A DNA stretch of 64,000 nucleotides from Vibrio sp. AND4 (GTDB taxonomy: Bacteria; Pseudomonadota; Gammaproteobacteria; Enterobacterales; Vibrionaceae). A program made the translations under genes and the position numbers. Shown here in pieces: positions 43,040-51,381 of this stretch. The stretch spans positions 558,001-622,000 of the forward strand of contig NZ_ABGR01000001.1 of assembly GCF_000171815.1 (NCBI RefSeq), in the 5' to 3' direction. The notes under the pieces were generated by a model. It worked only from the letters and a program-made list of their open reading frames with translations. It was not told the DNA's origin and ran no database searches. Each line of letters opens with the position of its first letter. Positions within the stretch are counted from its first letter, which is position 1.

Positions 43040-43064
43040 AACCTAGTGAATATGTCACTAGGTT
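43040..43064. promoter_or_regulatory. Perfect 25-bp palindrome upstream of fabV
   Basis: AACCTAGTGA (43040-43049) and TCACTAGGTT (43055-43064) are exact inverted repeats around a 5-base spacer. The site ends 11 bases before the fabV start codon, so it overlaps the region from promoter to ribosome-binding site. It could be a repressor operator or an RNA hairpin. Confidence 0.75.
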
Positions 43065-43100
43065 AACGTAAAGTTAGGTAAAAATTCTTGCGCTAGACCA

Positions 43101-43709
43101 TTAAAATTCGCGAAGTTTTATCAATTCTTGAGCGACAAACTTTGCAATGTAGGGTTGAGCTTCTGGTTTGGGGTGTAACCCATCCTGCATCATCCATTCG
43201 GGCTTAACGATGACCTGCTCTAAAAAAAACGGGATGAGATTGACTTGTTGATGCTCTGCCAGTTTTGGGTAAATGCCATAGAACATATCACTGTATCGCT
43301 TACCATAATTTGGCGGCACGCGAATTTGCATCATGACGACATCCGCACCAGATTCTTTGATCATGGTAATCATTTTCGATAAGTTTGACGTAATAAGTTT
43401 AGGTGGGAACCCACGCAGACCATCGTTAGCACCGAGTTCGATAAGAACCAAATCCGGCGTGTGTTGTTTGAGGAGAGAGGGCAAACGAGCAAGGCCGTTA
43501 CCCGTCGTATCACCCGATATGCTGCCGTTTACAACTTTTACATCTTGGCCATGTTCTAAAAATGCATCAGGGAGTAAGCTAGGCCAACTCTCCTCTATCG
43601 GCATTTGATAACCGGCACTTAGGCTATCACCCAAAACAAGCAGCTTTTCGCTCGCGTGTGCAGTAGCGGAAAGGCAGAAAAAAAGAACTAAGGAAAGTAT
43701 ACGAATCAT
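43101..43709 (-). CDS. tesA: TesA thioesterase I / lysophospholipase L1
   Basis: The start at 43709 gives 202 residues with a signal peptide (ending AHA-SE) and the SGNH/GDSL blocks: GDSLSAGY (Ser29), SGDTTGNGL, ELGANDGL and DGLHPKPEAQ. It acts in the periplasm on thioesters and lysophospholipids. It is divergent from ybbA as in E. coli, but here the two start codons overlap (CATG at 43707-43710). The frame also extends 9 codons upstream into ybbA. Confidence 0.95.
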   Translation of the reverse strand: MIRILSLVLFFCLSATAHASEKLLVLGDSLSAGYQMPIEESWPSLLPDAFLEHGQDVKVVNGSISGDTTGNGLARLPSLLKQHTPDLVLIELGANDGLRGFPPKLITSNLSKMITMIKESGADVVMMQIRVPPNYGKRYSDMFYGIYPKLAEHQQVNLIPFFLEQVIVKPEWMMQDGLHPKPEAQPYIAKFVAQELIKLREF

Positions 43710-44409
43710 GCAAACACCTGTACCTAACGCACCCATTGTTCAAGCTAGTTTAGTTTCTAAACAAGTCTCCACTAATAACGAACAATTAACAATACTTAAA
43801 AATGTAACCGTTGATATTAGAAAAGGTGAAAAGATCGCCATTGTAGGGACATCTGGTGCAGGCAAATCTACACTGATGACGCTTCTCGCAGGGCTAGACA
43901 TACCGACATCCGGTGAAATCAGATTGCTTGGCCATGAGCTATCTGCATTGGATGATGAGGCTCGCGCTAAAATCCGTGCAGACTCATTGGGGTTTGTTTT
44001 TCAAAGTTTCCTTCTTATTCCCAGTTTGACAGCGCTGCGTAATGTCACGCTACCTTGTCTCTTACGAGGTGAGGCAGAAGATGATGCAAGAGCAACAAAA
44101 TTGCTAACTGCGGTCGGCCTGGAAAAGCGTTTGGGTCATTTGCCTAGTCAACTTTCGGGTGGTGAACAACAACGCGTTGCTCTTGCGCGCGCATTTATGA
44201 CTCAGCCAGAGCTTTTGTTTGCAGACGAACCAACTGGCAATCTTGACCATCAAACCGCAGAAAAAGTGATTGAGTTGCTGTTTGATTTAAACGAGCAACA
44301 TGGTACGACCTTGATCCTTGTGACACACGATAGCCATCTCGCCAGTCGTTGCGATCGAGTATATCGAATGGAAGCAGGTGCACTTACAGAGGAGGTGGCA
44401 TGTCCGTGA
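43708..44409 (+). CDS. ybbA: YbbA ABC transporter ATP-binding protein
   Basis: The 233-residue protein has Walker A (GTSGAGKST, about 48-56), the LSGGEQQR signature (about 150) and Walker B (LLFADEPTGNLD), as in lipoprotein/macrolide-type exporters. It powers the adjacent permease YbbP. The E. coli pair is linked to envelope or thioester-related processes next to tesA, but its substrate is unknown. The ATG overlaps the tesA start; the ybbP ATG lies 10 bases before its stop. Confidence 0.92.
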   Translation: MQTPVPNAPIVQASLVSKQVSTNNEQLTILKNVTVDIRKGEKIAIVGTSGAGKSTLMTLLAGLDIPTSGEIRLLGHELSALDDEARAKIRADSLGFVFQSFLLIPSLTALRNVTLPCLLRGEAEDDARATKLLTAVGLEKRLGHLPSQLSGGEQQRVALARAFMTQPELLFADEPTGNLDHQTAEKVIELLFDLNEQHGTTLILVTHDSHLASRCDRVYRMEAGALTEEVACP

Positions 44410-46856
44410 TCTCATCTCGTCGACAAGACGCGGCACCAAGGCGTCAAAAAACGAAACAATCTCCAAACAAAAGCTTGGTACGATGGAGTTTAGGGGAAAT
44501 ACGTCAAGGTAACCTTTGGCCAATAAGCATTGCGTTGATTTTGGTTATAGCAAGCATCTTCGCATTATCGGCACTGGCTGAACGAATGGAGCAGGTTATT
44601 GTAAAGCAAGGCAAAGACGCATTAACGGCGGACGCTGTGTATGTGTCAGCGAATCCAATACCAGAGGAACTTCTTGCTAACACAGAGAAACTCGAACGAT
44701 CAACCATGACGCGCTTTGCAACGATGGCATTTAGCGATACCGGGATGCAGCTTATTTCGGTGAGAGCCGTTGATGAAAACTATCCCTTAATGGGTGATCT
44801 GGTTCTCGATAGCGCTTCGTCTGGCCAAGTGAAAGCAAACCAACTATGGCTAGATGAACGCATTATGACACAGCTCGCTGTTAGTAAGGGTGACGTTGTC
44901 ACTATAGGTGATGCCGATTTTACCGTATCCGGAGCCGTGTTGATGGAGCCAGGATTAAACTTTAACCCTTTCCAACAAATGCCCTCAGCCTATATTCACC
45001 AAAGCGACATCGACAAGACAGGGGCGATTCAGGTAGGCAGTCGAGTTCAATACCGTTTGTTCCTCAAAGGGGATGACGCAACACTGAAACAGTTGCAAGA
45101 CGATACTGAACTTTCTCCAAGTGACCGCTGGCGCACACAAGATACCGCAAGTCGCAGCAATGACATCTTCGAACGTACGACACAATATCTTTCTCTAACG
45201 GTGGCAATTGTCATCATCATGGCAGCAACAACCTTGGTGCTGACTTGCCAAAGTTATGCAAATAGCCGAACGCAAACCATCGCAATGCTTAAAAGTTTAG
45301 GCGCAAGTCGTCGTTGGATTGAAAAGTGGTTGTTGATACAAGTCGCTATTCTACTTATCAGTGCAAGTGTCGTCGGTTTGCTTTTGGGCAGCGGCTTGGA
45401 ATACTTGTTGCGGATCCCATTAAAAGACTTACTACCGAACCCACTTCCAAGTTACGGCGTCACACCACTATTGGTCGCTGTGTTATCCGCTGTTTTGATC
45501 ACTGTGCCCGCTCTCGGTATTCCTTTACTTGGTTTAATAAAAACACCAGCGCTGGAAGTCCTACAACAGGGCTCTAGCAAGCGTTCTTGGAAACGACTGT
45601 GGTTAATACTGGTCCCTGTGGTGCCATTGTTGGTCCTATATGCGAACAATACGCTGGTGTGGATTGTACTTGCGGGGATTGCGGCGTTGTTTTTTGTACT
45701 TGCGACTGTGAGTGTGATGCTCACCACCTTGTTTGCGCGCATTTCAACCAAACCCGCGATGAAACTCGCCCTAAGCCGTATTAACCGGACCCCCTTGACC
45801 AGCGGGTTACAATTTGGCGCTTTGGCGCTGTCGTTAATGCTGCTGTCGATTATTTGGCTGGTACGAAGCGATATCCTCGCCGATTGGGCAAGAACACTAC
45901 CCGCGGATGCTCCTAATATTTTTGCATTGAATATTGCCGACTACGAGCTCAATAGCTATGTGGAGACGCTGGATAAAAATGGTGTAACAAGATCGCAAGC
46001 TTTTCCAATTATTCGGGGAAGACTGGCTGAGATTAACGACGTAAGCGTCAAAAAAATAAAGTCAGAAGGACAAGGTTCAGATGCGATAAGCCGAGAGTTA
46101 AACCTCACATGGGGTGATACGTTGCCAGACTACAACAAGGTACTCTCTGGTTCTTGGACGAACAAAGCAAGCGTTTCTGTAGAAGCGCAAGTAGCAGACG
46201 AACTTGGCATAGGGCTGGGGGACAAGTTACGATTTGTGATTAACAGCCAAAATTTCGATGCCACTGTCGACAGTATCCGTCAGGTAGAGTGGCGAGATAT
46301 GAAACCAAATTTCTATTTCATTTTCTCATCAGACGTAATGGCAAGTCTCACATCCTCCTATTTGATCAGTTATCGCCTTAACGAGGGCAACGGGGCGTTA
46401 TTAACCTCAATGTCTCGTGCTCACCCTACAGTGTCAGTGCTTGATATTCGGACCATGGGCGACAAAATCCAAGGGCTGATACAACAGATTGTCTCTGCGA
46501 TTACGATTCTTGCATTACTCGGGGTCATCGCGGGTTTATTGTTGATATTTACATTGCTTCGTTTGAGCCTGTCTCAGCGTCAGGAAGAGATAAGACTCTA
46601 TCGAACGCTTGGCTCAAGTAAAAAGCGTATCAACACGACATTGTGGGCCGAGTACGGAATCATGGCGCTTATTGCAAGTGGTGTCGCGCTCTTTGCCGCT
46701 GAGGTGTGTGTTGCTGCGGTAATTAAGTACGGTTTCCAACTTAGTCCACAGATCCACCCCGAGTTGTGGATAGCATTACCAACCGCCACTATCTCTGTGC
46801 TCGCACTGGTAGTCATGAGTTTGATAAAAAGATTATTAACACCCATAAATACTTAA
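44400..46856 (+). CDS. ybbP: YbbP ABC transporter permease
   Basis: The start ATG at 44400 has a perfect AGGAGG site and overlaps the ybbA end; the open frame extends further 5'. The 818-residue protein has an N-terminal membrane segment (about 45-65), a periplasmic domain, four segments at about 270-430, further segments at about 475-500, a second periplasmic domain, and three C-terminal segments (from about 705). This is the ten-segment FtsX-type permease layout. It works with YbbA. Confidence 0.92.
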   Translation: MSVISSRRQDAAPRRQKTKQSPNKSLVRWSLGEIRQGNLWPISIALILVIASIFALSALAERMEQVIVKQGKDALTADAVYVSANPIPEELLANTEKLERSTMTRFATMAFSDTGMQLISVRAVDENYPLMGDLVLDSASSGQVKANQLWLDERIMTQLAVSKGDVVTIGDADFTVSGAVLMEPGLNFNPFQQMPSAYIHQSDIDKTGAIQVGSRVQYRLFLKGDDATLKQLQDDTELSPSDRWRTQDTASRSNDIFERTTQYLSLTVAIVIIMAATTLVLTCQSYANSRTQTIAMLKSLGASRRWIEKWLLIQVAILLISASVVGLLLGSGLEYLLRIPLKDLLPNPLPSYGVTPLLVAVLSAVLITVPALGIPLLGLIKTPALEVLQQGSSKRSWKRLWLILVPVVPLLVLYANNTLVWIVLAGIAALFFVLATVSVMLTTLFARISTKPAMKLALSRINRTPLTSGLQFGALALSLMLLSIIWLVRSDILADWARTLPADAPNIFALNIADYELNSYVETLDKNGVTRSQAFPIIRGRLAEINDVSVKKIKSEGQGSDAISRELNLTWGDTLPDYNKVLSGSWTNKASVSVEAQVADELGIGLGDKLRFVINSQNFDATVDSIRQVEWRDMKPNFYFIFSSDVMASLTSSYLISYRLNEGNGALLTSMSRAHPTVSVLDIRTMGDKIQGLIQQIVSAITILALLGVIAGLLLIFTLLRLSLSQRQEEIRLYRTLGSSKKRINTTLWAEYGIMALIASGVALFAAEVCVAAVIKYGFQLSPQIHPELWIALPTATISVLALVVMSLIKRLLTPINT

Positions 46857-47195
46857 ATTGTGTCATTTGCAGTTCGTGGGAGCACATCATCACACTTTTA
46901 TTCTAGTTATCCACAAAATCGGTGGATAACTTTTGGGATAACTGAGTGTCAAGAAAGTAGGTTGTTTCCGCAAGCTTTATCCTGTGGGTGTTGGCGTAAT
47001 CACGCGCACAAAAAAAGGTTTTCCCACAAGGTCGTCAAGTATTTTTTTGCGATTTTTTTGCGCTCAAAGGTCGCTTATTACGTACGCAGACAATAAATAC
47101 AAGCCAGTGAACGTTTTGTGATTTTAATCAAACGCAAACCCGAGTAGAATCACACTAAGTAAAGAATTCTCCTTATAAATTTTTTCAGTGAAGCA
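46857..47195. other. Intergenic region with DnaA-box cluster
   Basis: No gene is seen in this 339-base gap. The left half carries the DnaA-box-like motifs listed separately; the middle has T-rich tracts (ATTTTTTTGCGATTTTTTTG). The right end must hold the promoter of the FAD oxidoreductase. Confidence 0.5.
46907..46985. promoter_or_regulatory. Candidate DnaA boxes
   Basis: TTATCCACA at 46907-46915 is a perfect DnaA box. The reverse complement of 46921-46929 is TTATCCACC, and of 46933-46941 TTATCCCAA; TTATCCTGT is at 46977-46985. The first two face each other with a 5-base gap. The cluster could titrate or regenerate DnaA, or regulate the neighbours. Confidence 0.5.
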
Positions 47196-48629
47196 ATGAA
47201 GCCTGAGTTTTCAAATCGTCAAAATAAACACATCGCCATCATAGGCGGAGGAGTTGCGGGCTCAACTGCAGCCATTCACTTTGCCGAGTTAGGTTTTAAA
47301 GTGTCCGTAATCGAAAAAAGCACCTCTTTAGTCGACGGCCCGCCCATTTGTCATTTACACGCTGGTGGAAACCTTTATCGCGAAATTCCCGAGCAACAGT
47401 GCTTGGATCTTCTTACACAGTCTATTGATACGATCCGCTTGTACCCACACTCATTGAATGTTCGGCCAACGTTAATTGCCGTTCCGCACTCTGATGATGG
47501 TGAGCCTGAAGCCTTGTTGCCGCGGTTAGAAACCATTAGGTCGGCTTACAAACGGCTCGTTCAGCAAGAACCAAACAATAAAGTACTCGGGGAGCCAGAC
47601 GAGTACTACAAGCTCTATTCTAAAGCCGAGCTCCTTGAATTGGCCGAGCGAACGCAACCACAAAACCCAAAAAGTATCGATGACTGGTGTATCCCTTTTG
47701 CTCAGCACGCAGATCTAGAAGCGCTTAAATTCCCGGTCGTCGCTGTACAAGAGTACGGTTGGAGTGTCTTTAGACTTGCCGCCGTCGCCAATATGACCCT
47801 GAGCAAACTGCCAAATGTGAATGTCATCACCCAAGCGGAACTCACACAGACAGATTGGAATGGAGTAGATTGGACGCTCACTTACCTTAAAGATAACCAG
47901 CAACAGGTTTTACACTGTGGCTACCTCATCAATGCATGTGGGTTCGAAACTGGCACGGTCGATGATGCCATCGGCGTCAAACGCGAACGACTCGTTGAGT
48001 TTAAAGCCGCCTACATGACGCGTTGGAATGAATGCTCGCAACAATGGCCTGAGGTCATTTTCCATGGGCCTCGCGGCACCAACAAAGGCATGGCTCAGTT
48101 AACCCCTTATGCAGATGGCTACTTTCAATTACATGGAATGACGAAATCCATCACTTTATTTGATGATGGTTTGGTGAAGAGTTCTGCCACTTCCGCGCAA
48201 CCTGTGCTTCCCAATCAGTTGATATCCAAAATCCGAAATGGCTGGCCACAAGCGACCCTTGATAAGCGCACAAATAACGCGATAAAACATATGGCGCAAT
48301 TCATTCCTACCTATCACAGTGCACTTGAGGGTGGCAAAGCACTGTTTGGCGCTCAGCAAATCCCTGGGACCGATCCTGTACTGCGTGCAGCCGATGTGAC
48401 ATTCGAAGACAATCATTACGCCCGGATCGAAGTCGTTAAAGCTTCTTCAACCTTAATGGCGGCTCAGAAAATAGTGAAACACTGGTTTGACATCAACCCT
48501 GACTCTTGCATTGAAACGCAGCATCCTGTCACAGTACATTGGAGTGAAGAAGAGGTAGAGCAGTTTGCGATTACACTGACGCGAGAGCGCGGCTATCCTA
48601 AAGCATTAGCAGAGCGTTACGGTATGTGA
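47196..48629 (+). CDS. FAD-dependent oxidoreductase
   Basis: The 477-residue protein opens with a dinucleotide-binding motif (IAIIGGGVAGSTAAIHFAELGFKV split at about residues 13-36) and ends with a second conserved FAD contact region. The sequence fits DadA/GlpD-like amine or hydroxy-acid oxidoreductases, but the substrate cannot be read. It is monocistronic, converging with pxpC. ATG 47196 is preceded by AGTGAAGC rather than a strong ribosome-binding site. Confidence 0.75.
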   Translation: MKPEFSNRQNKHIAIIGGGVAGSTAAIHFAELGFKVSVIEKSTSLVDGPPICHLHAGGNLYREIPEQQCLDLLTQSIDTIRLYPHSLNVRPTLIAVPHSDDGEPEALLPRLETIRSAYKRLVQQEPNNKVLGEPDEYYKLYSKAELLELAERTQPQNPKSIDDWCIPFAQHADLEALKFPVVAVQEYGWSVFRLAAVANMTLSKLPNVNVITQAELTQTDWNGVDWTLTYLKDNQQQVLHCGYLINACGFETGTVDDAIGVKRERLVEFKAAYMTRWNECSQQWPEVIFHGPRGTNKGMAQLTPYADGYFQLHGMTKSITLFDDGLVKSSATSAQPVLPNQLISKIRNGWPQATLDKRTNNAIKHMAQFIPTYHSALEGGKALFGAQQIPGTDPVLRAADVTFEDNHYARIEVVKASSTLMAAQKIVKHWFDINPDSCIETQHPVTVHWSEEEVEQFAITLTRERGYPKALAERYGM

Positions 48630-48723
48630 CGCTCACCTGAACTCGCATCACTTCAAGCGTCTTTTAAATCAACTAAAGAATTAAATTCACTGACGTCCAA
48701 GCCAACCAACTACATCCTCGATA

Positions 48724-49659
48724 TCAATAACCAAAGAATTTGGCCCATTGGCACCAGACTTCTTGTAGGCCTTGCCTGTCCCCCCTAACAAAACGCACGT
48801 TTTGCCCCGGCTTTGCTTGTGCCAATCGCGGCAAGTCAATCCGTGCAACACAGCCAAACTTGGGATACCCACCAATGGTTTGGTGATCGTTTAATAAAAT
48901 AATCGGGTTTCCGTCGCTTGGGATCTGAATCGCTCCCAGAGCAATACCTTCTGAAAGCACACTATCATAAGGGGGTTGTATTGCTTCCCCCTCAAGACGA
49001 TAACCCATGCGGTTTGAATTGGGAGAGATGGTAAAACTTGCTGAGTAGAAATCGTTAATCGATTGTGGACAAAAATCTTGGTACTGATAGCCTTCGATAA
49101 CCCTGAGTACAAGCGGCAAGCTGTAATCAGGCTTGAATCGGAACGTCATCTGCTTGGGCTTTGATGAAGGGAGAGTGTGTGGTTCAAACCCAATCACATC
49201 CCCAGCTTTTAACGGCTCACCTTGTTGTGCTAGCCCACCCAACGATTCTCTTACAGCGGTAGATGTACTTCCTAAGTGAACGGATACATTCAAGCCGCCT
49301 TTAACAGCCAAGTATGCGCGTAAACCGTTTTTCGCCACACCAAACGCCAGTGTTTGGCCTTTGTACAAACAAAAGTCAGTCCAGTTGCCAATCGGTTTGC
49401 CATTTATTGTCGCATTAAGATCTCCACCACAAAGTGCCACATGACAATCCGCCAACGCAATAAATCTCGCGTTACCGAGTGTCACTTCAATGGCTGAGCA
49501 ATTGACTGGGTTGCCAAGGAGGTGGTTTGCCCAACTGTAAGCATAGTCATCGACTGGACCACTTTGCGTAATACCAATATGCGCCAAGCCAAAGCGACCA
49601 AAATCTTGAATCAAGGATAGGGAGCCTGGTTTCTCTACAAACAATCCGACCGCACTCAT
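48724..49659 (-). CDS. pxpC: 5-oxoprolinase subunit C
   Basis: The 311-residue protein is a carboxyltransferase-type subunit (YbgK): the N-terminal LSLIQDFGRFGLAHIGITQSGPVDDYAY and the LNDHQTIGGYPKFGCV segment are diagnostic. With PxpA and PxpB it hydrolyses 5-oxoproline to glutamate using ATP, removing a toxic by-product of glutamine and N-terminal cyclisation. It overlaps pxpB by 4 bases and ends the operon. Confidence 0.93.
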   Translation of the reverse strand: MSAVGLFVEKPGSLSLIQDFGRFGLAHIGITQSGPVDDYAYSWANHLLGNPVNCSAIEVTLGNARFIALADCHVALCGGDLNATINGKPIGNWTDFCLYKGQTLAFGVAKNGLRAYLAVKGGLNVSVHLGSTSTAVRESLGGLAQQGEPLKAGDVIGFEPHTLPSSKPKQMTFRFKPDYSLPLVLRVIEGYQYQDFCPQSINDFYSASFTISPNSNRMGYRLEGEAIQPPYDSVLSEGIALGAIQIPSDGNPIILLNDHQTIGGYPKFGCVARIDLPRLAQAKPGQNVRFVRGDRQGLQEVWCQWAKFFGY

Positions 49660-50339
49660 AAAACACCGCCCAAATGGATGAACTCTCGCTTTGATATTGA
49701 AGTAAATTCGACCTTGTCACCAACTTGATAAGGAATAAAAGGTGGGGTGTCAGTAAACAGTGAAACGGGTGTGCGTCCGATGATATTCCATCCGCCAGGG
49801 CTGTGGGATGGATAAACCGCCGTTTTACTGTCAGCAATGGCGACACTGCCTGCGGGAACATAGGTTCGAGGTGTCTGATGCCTTGGCATTTGAAGTTCTT
49901 GAGCTACATCAGAGAGAAACGCAAACCCAGGGGCAAACCCAATCGCTGAGACGGTATAAACAGACTTGGTGTGAAGCTCAATAAGTTGCTCTACTGATAG
50001 TCCCTTTTTTTCGAAGCGCACCAAATCAAGCGCAGTTTCTTGCGAATAATAAACGGGAATAGACATTGTTTCAGCTGGCTTATTGCCGGTCACCTGAATA
50101 TCAAATTGACTGACGATATGATTAAGCTCTTGGAGAATAGCGGATTCTTGAATTCGAAAGGGCAAATAATCGATCAATATGGTTCGATAAGAGGGAATCA
50201 CGTTCATAACAATAAGTTCAAGCTTATCGGCAATGTGAAGCGCTAAACGGCCAATACTCTCAACCGTAATGATGTTGTCAAAACGGATCAAGATGCTGCA
50301 CTCAGAGACGAGAGAGATAGAAAACTGCCCTTGATGCAT
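49656..50339 (-). CDS. pxpB: 5-oxoprolinase subunit B
   Basis: The 227-residue protein matches YbgJ/PxpB (KipI-like) by the GFAPGFAFLSDV motif, the RHQTPRTYVPAGSVAIADS stretch and SPGGWNIIGRTPV. It pairs with PxpC. Its ATG overlaps the pxpA stop by one base (TAATG), so the three genes are tightly coupled. Confidence 0.93.
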   Translation of the reverse strand: MHQGQFSISLVSECSILIRFDNIITVESIGRLALHIADKLELIVMNVIPSYRTILIDYLPFRIQESAILQELNHIVSQFDIQVTGNKPAETMSIPVYYSQETALDLVRFEKKGLSVEQLIELHTKSVYTVSAIGFAPGFAFLSDVAQELQMPRHQTPRTYVPAGSVAIADSKTAVYPSHSPGGWNIIGRTPVSLFTDTPPFIPYQVGDKVEFTSISKREFIHLGGVL

Positions 50340-51094
50340 TAATTACCTCCAATGTAGAGGCTTTGACGGATTTTCTGGACCAATTCGATGGACTCGTCGT
50401 TATCTCCATGGACACAAATGGTGTCGGCCTCAAGATGAATAAATTGACCTGATGCGGTTTTTACACGTCCAGATTCCGCAAGCATTTTTACCTGTTCTAA
50501 TATGGCGTGTTCACTGTTTAATACAGCATTAGAATGAGTTCTTGGTGTAAGCATTCCGTCATCTTGATAAAGGCGGTCGGCAAAAGCTTCAAATAATAGT
50601 GGGACATCGAAGTCGTCAGCAAATTCGAGGTATTTTTCATTCTCTTGAGAGGCTAAGATCATCAGCGGTACTTTAAACAGCGCGGTGGCTTTAACGACGG
50701 CAAGAAAGACACCGTCATTTTGCATCATATCGTTGTACAACGCACCGTGTGGCTTGATATAACCAATGTCTGTGTATTGCGCTTTGCATAAAGCCTGAAG
50801 AGCACCAACTTGGTATATCACCATATTGGTAATTTCATCACTGGTCATTGTTATGCTACGACGACCAAAGCCTTGCCTATCTGGGTATCCTGGATGGGCG
50901 CCAATTTCTACATCATGTTGGTTGGCGAGAGAAATCGTCTCGTGCATAACATTTGGGTCAGATGCGTGGAAGCCACAAGCGATATTTGCCATATCAACAT
51001 ACGGCATGACACGCTCGTCTGCGCCCATTTTCCATGCACCAAAGCTCTCTCCCATGTCGCCATTGAGTGTCAGTTGCTGATTATTTAATGTCAT
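50339..51094 (-). CDS. pxpA: 5-oxoprolinase subunit A
   Basis: The 251-residue protein is a LamB/YcsF family subunit: LNGDMGESFGAWKMG at the start, ANIACGFHASDPNVM, GAHPGYPDRQGFGRR and YIKPHGALYND. It is first in the pxpABC order. The 287 bases upstream, shared with the diguanylate cyclase gene, should contain the promoter. Confidence 0.95.
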   Translation of the reverse strand: MTLNNQQLTLNGDMGESFGAWKMGADERVMPYVDMANIACGFHASDPNVMHETISLANQHDVEIGAHPGYPDRQGFGRRSITMTSDEITNMVIYQVGALQALCKAQYTDIGYIKPHGALYNDMMQNDGVFLAVVKATALFKVPLMILASQENEKYLEFADDFDVPLLFEAFADRLYQDDGMLTPRTHSNAVLNSEHAILEQVKMLAESGRVKTASGQFIHLEADTICVHGDNDESIELVQKIRQSLYIGGN

Positions 51095-51381
51095 ACGTTA
51101 TTAACGGTCCAAAGTGTTCTTAAAATACAGGTAATTACTTTTAATTTCAGTAGGTAAGCTCATCATTCGAGCAAATAGTATTCGATCGAAGCGATGAAAA
51201 TATCACTGAATTCTTTGAGACAATCCAAAGTTTTAAGAAACTCATGATTAATCAGTCTAATAAATGAGAATTCAAGGTTTCTTTCTTTTGAAGTCGTGTT
51301 TATCTTCTTATCTCTTATATGCTATTAGTTACACATAAATCATCTGGTCTTTTGATTGCTTTCTAGGGCAGGTACTTATAT

